A DNA stretch of 43,191 bases from Bacteroides timonensis (GTDB lineage Bacteria; Bacteroidota; Bacteroidia; Bacteroidales; Bacteroidaceae): contig NZ_CBVI010000169.1 of NCBI RefSeq assembly GCF_000513195.1, forward strand, positions 1 to 43,191, given 5' to 3'. The stretch's first letter is position 1. Each line of letters begins with the position of its first letter. This document shows, piece by piece, positions 35,034-42,584 of this stretch. Made by a program: the position numbers and the translations under genes. The notes below the pieces were generated by a model. That model did no database searches, had not been told where the DNA came from, and saw nothing but the letters and a program-made list of their open reading frames with translations.

Positions 35034-35126
35034 GTTTCTCGGTGTGAAACAAGCAGTTTCATCACTTGAAACAAAGGGGTTCATGCAATGAAACTCTCTG
35101 TTTCGCCCGATGAAACTGAAAGAAAC
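35034..35126. repeat. Phased GAAAC/GTTTC pentamer cluster
   Basis: Eight pentamers lie in 93 bp: GTTTC at 35034, 35056 and 35100, and GAAAC at 35046, 35068, 35090, 35112 and 35122. Centre spacings are 12, 10, 12, 22, 10, 12 and 10 bp, close to whole helical turns. Neighbouring GTTTC/GAAAC pairs can form small hairpins. It occupies the 152-bp gap before the SIS gene, the second-largest gap inside the PUL. Confidence 0.7.
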
Positions 35127-35165
35127 TAATGGTATGCTCAATCAGTAAACGGGAAATACTTGATT

Positions 35166-36218
35166 ATGAATAAGTTTTTAGAAGAAATACAGGAACAACC
35201 GGAAGCACTGAAACAGACTTTCTGCTATTACCGTTCGGAAGAAGGAAAGAAAAGTTTGAAGACTGTCTGTGCCTTATGGAAATCCGGTGAATATGACAGG
35301 ATCGTATTTACCGGTATGGGAAGCTCTTATTTCATTTCGCAGGCAGCAGCTACCCTGCTTTCGGCAGACTCCATTCCGGCGTTTGCTGTCAATGCGGGCG
35401 AATTGCTGCATTTTCAGCATCCGGCATTGACGAGCCGTACTTTGTTGGTTGCCATTTCACAGTCGGGAGAGAGTTACGAGGTGATTGAGCTTCTTAAAAA
35501 GCAAAGCCACCTGCAACTTACCATCATAGGGATTACCAATGAGGCCGAAAGCTCTTTGGCCCGGATGGCTACCTGTCCTTTGCTGTGCAAAGCCGGGAAA
35601 GAGGACATGACCTCTACAAAAACCTTCATCACCACCTATCTGGTGATTAATCTGCTTGCCCAAGCCTTGAAAGGCAATGAGGTGAGTGAAGAGGCTTTGA
35701 ATAAAGTGGTGAAAGAGGTTGAGCGTCAGCTTGCAGAACAAGAAACATACCTGTCTCATTCGCTCAGCTTCCTGAGGGGGCATCGGTTTATGCAAGTGAT
35801 AGGACGGGGAACTGTTTTTGCAACAGTCTCTCAAACTGCGCTCATGTTTATGGAAGCTACCAAAACTCCTGCTTCTGCATTATTGGGCGGAGAGTTTCGG
35901 CACGGGCCGTTGGAGATGGTCAATCCCGATTTCCTTTGCATTATTTATGCCCATTCGCAGTCGGGTGTCTATCCTCAACTTGTGAAGCTGGCATCGGATG
36001 TGCTGAACTTTAAAGGTAAAGTAATTCTGGTATCGGATATAGCTTCAGGCATTGAAGACGAAGGATTGCTGGAAATCAACGTTTGCTGCGAGCACTCTGA
36101 CTGGTTTGCTATTCCATCCATTATTCCCGTTCAGCTAATGGTGAATGCATGGGCGGAAGAGATGAATCTGGTGCCCGGCAGTTTTATGCACGGTGCAAAA
36201 GTAACCGCAATAGAATAA
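35166..36218 (+). CDS. SIS-domain sugar-phosphate isomerase/deaminase (GlmS-isomerase-like)
   Basis: This 350-residue cytosolic protein consists of two SIS domains like the isomerase half of GlmS, without the glutaminase domain. Motifs are GMGSSYFISQAA near 50, SQSGESYEVIELL near 98, TSTKTFITTYL near 149, and GGEFRHGPLEMV near 243. Such stand-alone proteins include AgaS-type amino-sugar-6-phosphate deaminases and FrlB-type deglycases. Which one applies is open. A TTG at 35160 opens the frame, but the ATG at 35166 is the likely start. The stop overlaps the GH2 start (TAATG). It suggests that an amino sugar is processed after import. Confidence 0.87.
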   Translation: MNKFLEEIQEQPEALKQTFCYYRSEEGKKSLKTVCALWKSGEYDRIVFTGMGSSYFISQAAATLLSADSIPAFAVNAGELLHFQHPALTSRTLLVAISQSGESYEVIELLKKQSHLQLTIIGITNEAESSLARMATCPLLCKAGKEDMTSTKTFITTYLVINLLAQALKGNEVSEEALNKVVKEVERQLAEQETYLSHSLSFLRGHRFMQVIGRGTVFATVSQTALMFMEATKTPASALLGGEFRHGPLEMVNPDFLCIIYAHSQSGVYPQLVKLASDVLNFKGKVILVSDIASGIEDEGLLEINVCCEHSDWFAIPSIIPVQLMVNAWAEEMNLVPGSFMHGAKVTAIE

Positions 36219-39004
36219 TGGAAATTATGAGAAACATATTATTTATCCTGCTACTTTGCAATGTCATGTTGCTGAAAGCCCAATCTCTGGAACTGGAGCA
36301 TTGGAAAATTATAAATTCATCCGAAGTAACTGATGAAGATGCCCAAGTATCACAAATTGCCTATCCGGCGAATGGATGGTATTCGGCCACAGTGCCTACT
36401 ACCGTGCTGAACGCATTGGTAAAAGAGAAAGTGTATCCCGATCCGCGCATCGGATTGAATAATTATCAAATTCCCGATGTGTCAGACGAGTTCAATGACC
36501 GCATGGATCTGGCTAAATACAACTACCTGAAGAGTGGCCGAAATCCCTGGCAAGATCCTTATTGGTATCGCACCGAGGTGGTGCTTCCTAAATCATACAA
36601 AGGCAAGAAAGTGTGGCTGACTCTGAATGGAATCAATTACCGGGCGGACGTCTGGGTGAACGGTCAGCAGGTAGCCGATAAGAATGATATTGTGGGAATG
36701 TTCCGCCGTTTCAAGCTCGATATTACGGACTATGCCCTTCCCGGAGCGAACAATTGTGTTGCGGTGAAGATATATCAGGTGGATCATCCGGGTGTTCCTA
36801 CTCCGGGTACCCAGCTGAAAGTGTTTGGCCCTGTGCGTGGACATTCTTATGACATCTTTAAGGATGAGACTTTAAAGATATCCGGTGGATGGGACTGTGC
36901 TCCGGTGGTAAGAGACCGGAATATGGGTATCTATCAGAAGGTAACGATAGAGGCTACCGATGAAGTCGTGATCGAGAATCCTTTCATTGTTACTACTTTA
37001 CCCAAGCAGGATACTTCGCTGGCGGATGTGAACATCAAACTGGAGGTGAAGAATACTTCAGGAAAAGCGATAGAGGGAAAAGTGAATGCTTTGATTACCT
37101 TGGTAAACGATGTGAAGTTCCCCACCTATACCAAACACATGGAAGGTTATCTGAAGCCTATAAAGATTACAAAAAGAGTTAGCCTGGGTCCAGGTGAAAA
37201 GAAAGTCGTGGAACTGACTTCCGAAGATTTCCCTTCCCTGTTAATCAGGAATCCCTACCTGTGGTATCCCAACGGATATGGTGAACAATATCTGCATCAC
37301 ATCAAGTTGTCATATAATACAGGTGGAAAAGTATCCGATATAAAAGAGTTCGACTTTGGCATCCGTGAAGTTGAGGTTGGGCTGAACAGAGTTGAGGTTG
37401 GCGGAGACAAAGCTGAGGTTGAGTACAGCCGTGTCTATTATGTGAATGGCAAAAGAGTGTTCTGCAAAGGCGGCTGGATTCAGCCGGACATCCTGCTGGA
37501 GGAATCGGATAAGCGTATTTATGATGAGGCACGCCTGATGGCGGAGGCTAACATCAACCTGATAGGCAGTGAAGATATGCCTTCTCCTTCCGAAACGTGG
37601 TTTGAGAGTTTTGATAAGTACGGCCTTATGTGGTGGCATGTTTTCTATCAATGCTATCGCATGACTCCCGGCACTGAAACCGAAAACAATCCCCTGGATC
37701 ATAATCTGGCGATTGCTTGTGTGGAAGATATGATGCTTCGGTATCGTAACCACCCTTCCATTATTTCGTGGGTAGGCGTCAATGAAGTATTGATGAATGA
37801 AAACTTATACAGGCTGACGAAAGAGAAAGTGAAGAGCCTTGATACTACACGTATATACATCCCTACCACCAGTTACCACTGGGATGTGGATGCTCTGACT
37901 CCCTATCTGAAGGAAGACCTGCCCACCGGAACCACGGATGACGGTGCGCCCGACTATAACTGGGCGCCTTCCTCTTACTTCTTCGATAAAGTACGTGAGG
38001 TTTATTTGCAGATGTTCCGCAATGAATTGGGCATGCCTTCGGTGCCAATGTACAACAGTCTCCGGAAATTCATCCCTACCGCGGAGAGCACAGCCAATCT
38101 AAACAGCCCCATCTTCCCGTTGGATAGCATTTGGGCGGAACATGGCGCCTGGGATGTGAGTAATTATTGCTATCGTTCTTATGACAATGCCATCCGCACG
38201 ATGTTTGGTGATCCGAGGACGGCGAAAGAATATGCCGATAATGCCCAGTTCCTGAGTGCTGACGGTTATCGTGCTATGTTTGAGGCAGCCAATCATCGGA
38301 TGTGGGATATAACTTCCGGCGTGATGATCTGGAAGATTAATTCTTGCTGGCCCGATGTGTGCTGGCAGATTTATGACTGGTATCTGGCACCGAACGCTTC
38401 TTACTATTTTGCAAAGAAAGCGATGGAGCCGGTACACGTACAGTTGAATGCCAATGATTTTAAGATATCGGTCATTAATGCGTCCCACCGGGTGCTGGAT
38501 GATGTAAAGGTGACGGCGAAAGTAATCAATAATGATATGAGGGTGGCTTGGCAACATTCTCAGCAGCTGACGGTTTCTCCCGATTGCTATAAAGAGATTG
38601 TTACGGTGCCTCAGCATGGCAAGTATTCTTATAACTACTTTGTGAAGCTGGAACTTCACGATAAAGCAGGAAAGCTGTTGTCGGAGAATTTATATTGGTT
38701 CTATTCACAGCACATGGACTTTTTCTGGTTTACTTCTATGGAAAAACCGGAATTGAAGAAAGAGGTTAAAGTAAGCAAAGAGGAAGGAGAATATGTCTTT
38801 TCTATTTGTTTGAAGAATGAATCTGCCCGATTGTCACACTTCAACCACCTGACTTTGCAGGATACCCGGGGAGAGGAGATTAATCCGGTGTTCTGGAGTG
38901 ATAACTTCATTACGCTCTTTCCGGGAGATGAGAAGGTGATAACAGCCCGTGTAGCAGTATCTGATGTAGGGGGCGTTGCTCCTACGTTCGTTCTGTCACG
39001 GTGA
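36218..39004 (+). CDS. GH2-family exo-glycosidase (exo-beta-D-glucosaminidase / beta-mannosidase type)
   Basis: This large exported glycoside hydrolase is 925 residues counted from the ATG at 36227, and an ATG at 36218 overlaps the upstream stop. It has a signal peptide ending LKAQS, a sugar-binding jelly roll (about 25-235), an Ig-like domain, and a TIM barrel. Candidate catalytic acids are E520 in WVGVNEV and E600 in FRNELGMP (numbered from 36227). The WKINSCWPDVCWQIYDWYL segment, followed by the EPVHVQL region, matches the CsxA-like exo-glucosaminidase and beta-mannosidase subgroups. The frame opened at 36149 lies inside the SIS gene and is not used. Substrate between glucosamine and mannose is undecided. 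Confidence 0.88.
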   Translation: MEIMRNILFILLLCNVMLLKAQSLELEHWKIINSSEVTDEDAQVSQIAYPANGWYSATVPTTVLNALVKEKVYPDPRIGLNNYQIPDVSDEFNDRMDLAKYNYLKSGRNPWQDPYWYRTEVVLPKSYKGKKVWLTLNGINYRADVWVNGQQVADKNDIVGMFRRFKLDITDYALPGANNCVAVKIYQVDHPGVPTPGTQLKVFGPVRGHSYDIFKDETLKISGGWDCAPVVRDRNMGIYQKVTIEATDEVVIENPFIVTTLPKQDTSLADVNIKLEVKNTSGKAIEGKVNALITLVNDVKFPTYTKHMEGYLKPIKITKRVSLGPGEKKVVELTSEDFPSLLIRNPYLWYPNGYGEQYLHHIKLSYNTGGKVSDIKEFDFGIREVEVGLNRVEVGGDKAEVEYSRVYYVNGKRVFCKGGWIQPDILLEESDKRIYDEARLMAEANINLIGSEDMPSPSETWFESFDKYGLMWWHVFYQCYRMTPGTETENNPLDHNLAIACVEDMMLRYRNHPSIISWVGVNEVLMNENLYRLTKEKVKSLDTTRIYIPTTSYHWDVDALTPYLKEDLPTGTTDDGAPDYNWAPSSYFFDKVREVYLQMFRNELGMPSVPMYNSLRKFIPTAESTANLNSPIFPLDSIWAEHGAWDVSNYCYRSYDNAIRTMFGDPRTAKEYADNAQFLSADGYRAMFEAANHRMWDITSGVMIWKINSCWPDVCWQIYDWYLAPNASYYFAKKAMEPVHVQLNANDFKISVINASHRVLDDVKVTAKVINNDMRVAWQHSQQLTVSPDCYKEIVTVPQHGKYSYNYFVKLELHDKAGKLLSENLYWFYSQHMDFFWFTSMEKPELKKEVKVSKEEGEYVFSICLKNESARLSHFNHLTLQDTRGEEINPVFWSDNFITLFPGDEKVITARVAVSDVGGVAPTFVLSR
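37370..37432 (+). repeat. Three 21-bp in-frame repeats inside the GH2 gene
   Basis: Units at 37370-37390, 37391-37411 and 37412-37432 each contain TGAGGTTG and encode the heptapeptides VEVGLNR, VEVGGDK and AEVEYSR. They extend a linker just before the YYVNGKRVF strand. Confidence 0.8.
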
Positions 39005-39040
39005 TACATACATGCATTTATTTATTTAAAATATAGTACC

Positions 39041-39949
39041 ATGAAGAAAATTATAGTAATTGGCAGTTCCAATATAGATATGATGGTGAAGACCTCTCAT
39101 CTGCCGGCTCCCGGTGAAACCATTCTGGGTGGTGAATTCTTTATGAACCAGGGCGGTAAAGGAGCCAATCAGGCAGTTGCAGTGAAAAGGTTGGGTGGTA
39201 ATCTGATCTTTGTAGCGAAGTTGGGGAATGATATACTGGGACAGCAGTCAGTGGATTATTTCAAGAAAGAGGGAATAGATACAAAATATATCACTCTTGA
39301 TGAAAACTCTGCTGCCGGAGTTGCTTTGATCAGTGTGGACGATCACGCAGAGAATAGTATAGTGGTGGCTTCCGGAGCCAATATGCTGCTGAACGAGCAG
39401 GATGTGGATAAAGTTGTGGAGGAAATGTGCGAAGGAGACATCTTGTTGATGCAACTGGAAATTCCGATTCAAACGGTGGAATATGCTGCCAGGAAAGCTT
39501 TTGAAAAAGGGGTGAAGGTAGTCTTGAATCCGGCCCCTGCCCGGAGCCTTCCGAAAGAGTTACTCAGATACCTGTTTATGATTACTCCCAACCGGATTGA
39601 AGCCGAAATGCTTACCGGTATAAAGATTGTGAATGATGCTGATGCGGAACGGGTTGCAAAAGAAATCAGTGCGATGGGAGTACAGAATATAATTGTAACC
39701 TTGGGTTCGAAGGGCTGCTTGGTGAGAGAAGGCGATACTTCGTATTGTGTGGATGCTTTTAAAGTGGAACCTGTTGATACAACGGCTGCCGGCGATACTT
39801 TCAATGGTGCTTTATGTGTGGGACTGGCAGAAGGCATGAACTTGAGGCAATCTGCTGTAATGGCTTCTAAAGCTTCATCTGTTGCCGTGACAAGAATGGG
39901 AGCGCAGTCTTCTATTCCTCATCGTAAAGAACTGGACCTGAATGAATAA
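39041..39949 (+). CDS. rbsK: Ribokinase (PfkB family)
   Basis: This 302-residue cytosolic kinase phosphorylates D-ribose, or a close sugar, with ATP. It shows the ribokinase N-terminal motif GSSNIDMMVKT, GGKGANQAVA at about 38-47 (PfkB signature 1), NPAPA near 168, and DTTAAGDTFNGAL with the catalytic base D252 (signature 2). The pattern is that of true ribokinases rather than fructokinases or fructosamine kinases. It is followed 23 bp later by a GRP-type permease gene. A kinase-permease pair of this kind is reported in Bacteroides ribose-utilisation (rus) loci. It strongly suggests that ribose is one end product of this PUL. Confidence 0.93.
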   Translation: MKKIIVIGSSNIDMMVKTSHLPAPGETILGGEFFMNQGGKGANQAVAVKRLGGNLIFVAKLGNDILGQQSVDYFKKEGIDTKYITLDENSAAGVALISVDDHAENSIVVASGANMLLNEQDVDKVVEEMCEGDILLMQLEIPIQTVEYAARKAFEKGVKVVLNPAPARSLPKELLRYLFMITPNRIEAEMLTGIKIVNDADAERVAKEISAMGVQNIIVTLGSKGCLVREGDTSYCVDAFKVEPVDTTAAGDTFNGALCVGLAEGMNLRQSAVMASKASSVAVTRMGAQSSIPHRKELDLNE

Positions 39950-39972
39950 ATTAACCTCTAAAAATACCGATT

Positions 39973-40980
39973 ATGTTTATAGTTGAAAGTTACGGATTGG
40001 CAGTGGCGTTGTGCTGGGTTACGATGCTTTGCTGGGGATCGTGGGGAAATACTCAGAAGTTGGCAGCCAAGACCTGGCGCTACGAGTTGTTCTATTGGGA
40101 TTACGTGATTGGCATCGTTCTTTTCTCTCTGATCTGGGGATTGACTTTAGGCAGCACGGGAGAGGCCGGGAGAGGATTTATACAGGACTTGTTGCAAGTG
40201 AGTCCGGAGAACTTCTGGAGCGCTTTCCTGGGTGGTGTGATATTCAATGCTTCTAATATTCTGCTATCGGCTTCTATGTCATTGGCAGGGATGTCGGTTG
40301 CTTTTCCTATAGGGGTGGGGCTGGCATTGGTGCTGGGTGTATTTGTCAATTATTTCAGTGTTCCGAAGGGAGATCCTGTCATTCTTTTCCTGGGCGTTTT
40401 CCTGATTGTGCTGGCTATTATCTTTAATGGAATAGCATCCGGAAAAGTTTCCAAAGCGTCCGGTCAGAGCACCCGTAAGAAAGGTATCCTGGTTGCTGTA
40501 TGCGCCGGTATCCTGATGGCGTTCTTTTATCGTTTTGTGGCGGCAGCTATGGATCTGGAAAATCTGGAAGCACCAACAGCCGGCATGATGACTCCTTATT
40601 CTGCTTTGTTTGTGTTTGCAATAGGTATCTTTATCAGTAATTTCCTGTTCAATACCTTAGTGATGAAGAAACCTTTTATGGGAGAACCTGTGTCCTACGG
40701 CCAGTATTTCAAAGGAAACTTCAATACGCATCTGGTAGGTGTGTTGGGAGGTATAATCTGGGCATTGGGAACTGCTTGCAGCTATATCGCTGCCGGAAAA
40801 GCCGGTGCGGCTATTTCCTATGCGCTGGGGCAAGGAGCAACGATGGTAGCCGCCTTATGGGGACTCTTCATCTGGAAAGAGTTTAAGGGGGCTTCTAAGT
40901 CTACCAACCTGTTGCTTACACTGATGCTTATTCTTTTTATCTCCGGTCTGGTACTGATTATAGTGTCTGGAGGAAGTTGA
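39973..40980 (+). CDS. GRP/RhaT-like sugar permease (possible ribose transporter)
   Basis: This 335-residue inner-membrane protein has about ten hydrophobic helices in the drug/metabolite transporter fold. It fits the glucose/ribose uptake (GRP) and RhaT-like permeases of Bacteroidetes. Features include the N-terminal CWGSWGNTQKLA, FNASNILLSASMSLAGMSVAFPIGVGLALVLG, and IIWALGTACSYIAAGKAGAAISYALGQGATMVAALWG. Adjacent to a ribokinase gene, it is likely the cytoplasmic importer of ribose, by analogy with the rus locus of B. thetaiotaomicron. The analogy is from memory and the substrate is inferred. The MFS porter at 13902 would serve a different sugar. Confidence 0.85.
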   Translation: MFIVESYGLAVALCWVTMLCWGSWGNTQKLAAKTWRYELFYWDYVIGIVLFSLIWGLTLGSTGEAGRGFIQDLLQVSPENFWSAFLGGVIFNASNILLSASMSLAGMSVAFPIGVGLALVLGVFVNYFSVPKGDPVILFLGVFLIVLAIIFNGIASGKVSKASGQSTRKKGILVAVCAGILMAFFYRFVAAAMDLENLEAPTAGMMTPYSALFVFAIGIFISNFLFNTLVMKKPFMGEPVSYGQYFKGNFNTHLVGVLGGIIWALGTACSYIAAGKAGAAISYALGQGATMVAALWGLFIWKEFKGASKSTNLLLTLMLILFISGLVLIIVSGGS

Positions 40981-41011
40981 TAACTTAATTATAGATTTAT
41001 ATATGTGTACT

Positions 41012-42571
41012 ATGAAGAAGAAATTTCAAATGATAGGATTTGCTTTGTCAGTTTTATTGGTTGCGCTGCCGGTAGTTACGGTGGGTGCGGATAATGCCGC
41101 TTCCGGCAAGCAGAAAAAAGAGAAAATCACCGAGTCGGCTTTGGGTGTGAAACCTGTTACAGGTACCTGGATCAACCTGGCATATAAGGATGTGCGTAAT
41201 AAATATACGAATCCTCAGAGCTTTGATAATACGGACCCGAATTTGTGGGAAGCTAAAGTACGTGAATTGTCGGCTATGGGTATCGAATATCTGGTATTCA
41301 TGGAGGTTGCCAATGAAGGAAAATCTTATTATCCTTCGCAAATAATGCCTTGGTGCTATAATAAGGATAAGAAAAGTCCTGTGGATGCTATTCTGGATGA
41401 AGCGGCCAAACATAATATGAAGGTTTTCATGAGCAGTGGTTGGGCAAAGGATCAGGATGATAATCTGCTTGATCCGGCAATTAAGGAACGGCAACTCCGA
41501 ATCATGGAAGAGTTGGCATCCCTTTATAAAAAACACAAGGCCTTTTATGGCTGGTATTTACCGGTAGAAGATTGCCTGTGTCCTATTTTTGCGGAGCATG
41601 CGGTGCAGTCGGTAAATACCTTATCAGAGAAGGCTAAAAACTTGACTCCGGGTAAGAAAACTTTGATCTCTCCTTATGGAATCGGATTGTCAGAATTTGA
41701 TAATCCGGAATATGAGAAGCAAATGCAAAAACTAAAAGTGGATATCATTGCCTATCAGGATGAAGTGGGATGTGTACGCGATCAGTTCACACTTCCACGT
41801 CTGAAGAAGAACTGGCAGAGATTGCGTGATATTCATAACCGCCTGAATATTGAAATGTGGGCAAATTGTGAGACTTTCACTTGGGAAGAGGGTACTAATG
41901 ACCGTACTTCTGCCTTGATTCCGGCTGCCTATCCGAGGCTGCTGTCCCAGCAAGTTGCAGCATCTGCGGCGGGGGTTGATAAGATCATTTCATTTATGTT
42001 CTACGGTATCATTGAGAACCCTGAGTCAAAGTACCAGTTGGGACAACCTGTCTGGTCGAACAAAGTGTATATTGACTATATGGACTGGAAGAACGGAAAG
42101 GAATATTGGAAACTGATGGAAGCAGCTTTTATGGAGAAATTAGTCAATGGAGCGGCTCCGCAAATGATGCTTGGAAAGGCCGGTTTGCAACCGTTACTGG
42201 ATGGTAAGGTTGCCGAAGAGGACAGTAAGGATGCCCGCTGGGTGAAGTTTGAGGCCGGCTATCATGAATTTGTAGTGGATCTGCAAAAGAAAACCCGTGT
42301 TCAGAAAGCTATGTTGCGTATGCTGAATTATAATCCGGAAAAAATAGGTATGCCGATGAAGACATATCTGTATACTTCAATAGACGGTAAAGAGTATAAT
42401 CTGTCTTCCATAAAAGACGCCCCTTATTTCCCGAACAACAAGCATGATGCCTGGATTGAAAGCATATTGTTTGACCAACTGGATGAAAATGTACGCTATG
42501 TAAAGGTCGCTTTTGAAGCTCCGCAACAGGTATATATAGATGAATTATTTATTAATCCGGTCTTGAAATAA
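41012..42571 (+). CDS. Exported DUF4434-like protein with C-terminal discoidin-like domain, putative glycoside hydrolase (paralogue 6)
   Basis: This 519-residue protein has a signal peptide (about 1-26), a DUF4434-type barrel (about 45-370), and a C-terminal beta-sandwich of about 130 residues resembling F5/8-type-C (discoidin) domains. The latter shows LLDGKVAEEDSKDARWVKFE, SIDGKEY, and RYVKVAFEAPQQVYIDELF. Barrel motifs are GWYLPVE with E186, LISPYGIG near 218, AYQDEVG with Q249-D250, and MWANCETF with E287. An ATG at 41003 is also in frame. It lies just before a gene for an NPCBM-domain lipoprotein. It is closest in motifs to the protein at 30813. Confidence 0.8.
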   Translation: MKKKFQMIGFALSVLLVALPVVTVGADNAASGKQKKEKITESALGVKPVTGTWINLAYKDVRNKYTNPQSFDNTDPNLWEAKVRELSAMGIEYLVFMEVANEGKSYYPSQIMPWCYNKDKKSPVDAILDEAAKHNMKVFMSSGWAKDQDDNLLDPAIKERQLRIMEELASLYKKHKAFYGWYLPVEDCLCPIFAEHAVQSVNTLSEKAKNLTPGKKTLISPYGIGLSEFDNPEYEKQMQKLKVDIIAYQDEVGCVRDQFTLPRLKKNWQRLRDIHNRLNIEMWANCETFTWEEGTNDRTSALIPAAYPRLLSQQVAASAAGVDKIISFMFYGIIENPESKYQLGQPVWSNKVYIDYMDWKNGKEYWKLMEAAFMEKLVNGAAPQMMLGKAGLQPLLDGKVAEEDSKDARWVKFEAGYHEFVVDLQKKTRVQKAMLRMLNYNPEKIGMPMKTYLYTSIDGKEYNLSSIKDAPYFPNNKHDAWIESILFDQLDENVRYVKVAFEAPQQVYIDELFINPVLK

Positions 42572-42584
42572 AAAGCAAAATGCT

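Noticed and set aside
35014..35165. Possible CRISPR array from the repeated GAAAC/GTTTC pentamers
   Set aside because: The repeats are only 5 bp, occur in both orientations and have 5-17 bp between them; there are no 20-40 bp repeats, unique spacers or cas genes.
36149..36217. Upstream extension of the GH2 gene
   Set aside because: It lies within the conserved C-terminus of the SIS gene; a proper signal peptide starts only at 36218/36227.
38099..38659. 186-codon open frame on the minus strand
   Set aside because: It is antisense to the GH2 catalytic and C-terminal region; the sense frame is strongly conserved and this one has no family features.
39041..39949. Fructosamine kinase (FrlD) reading of the PfkB gene next to a SIS protein
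   Set aside because: The motifs (GSSNID, GGKGANQAVA, DTTAAGDTFNGAL) are those of true ribokinase; the FrlB/FrlD idea is not supported.
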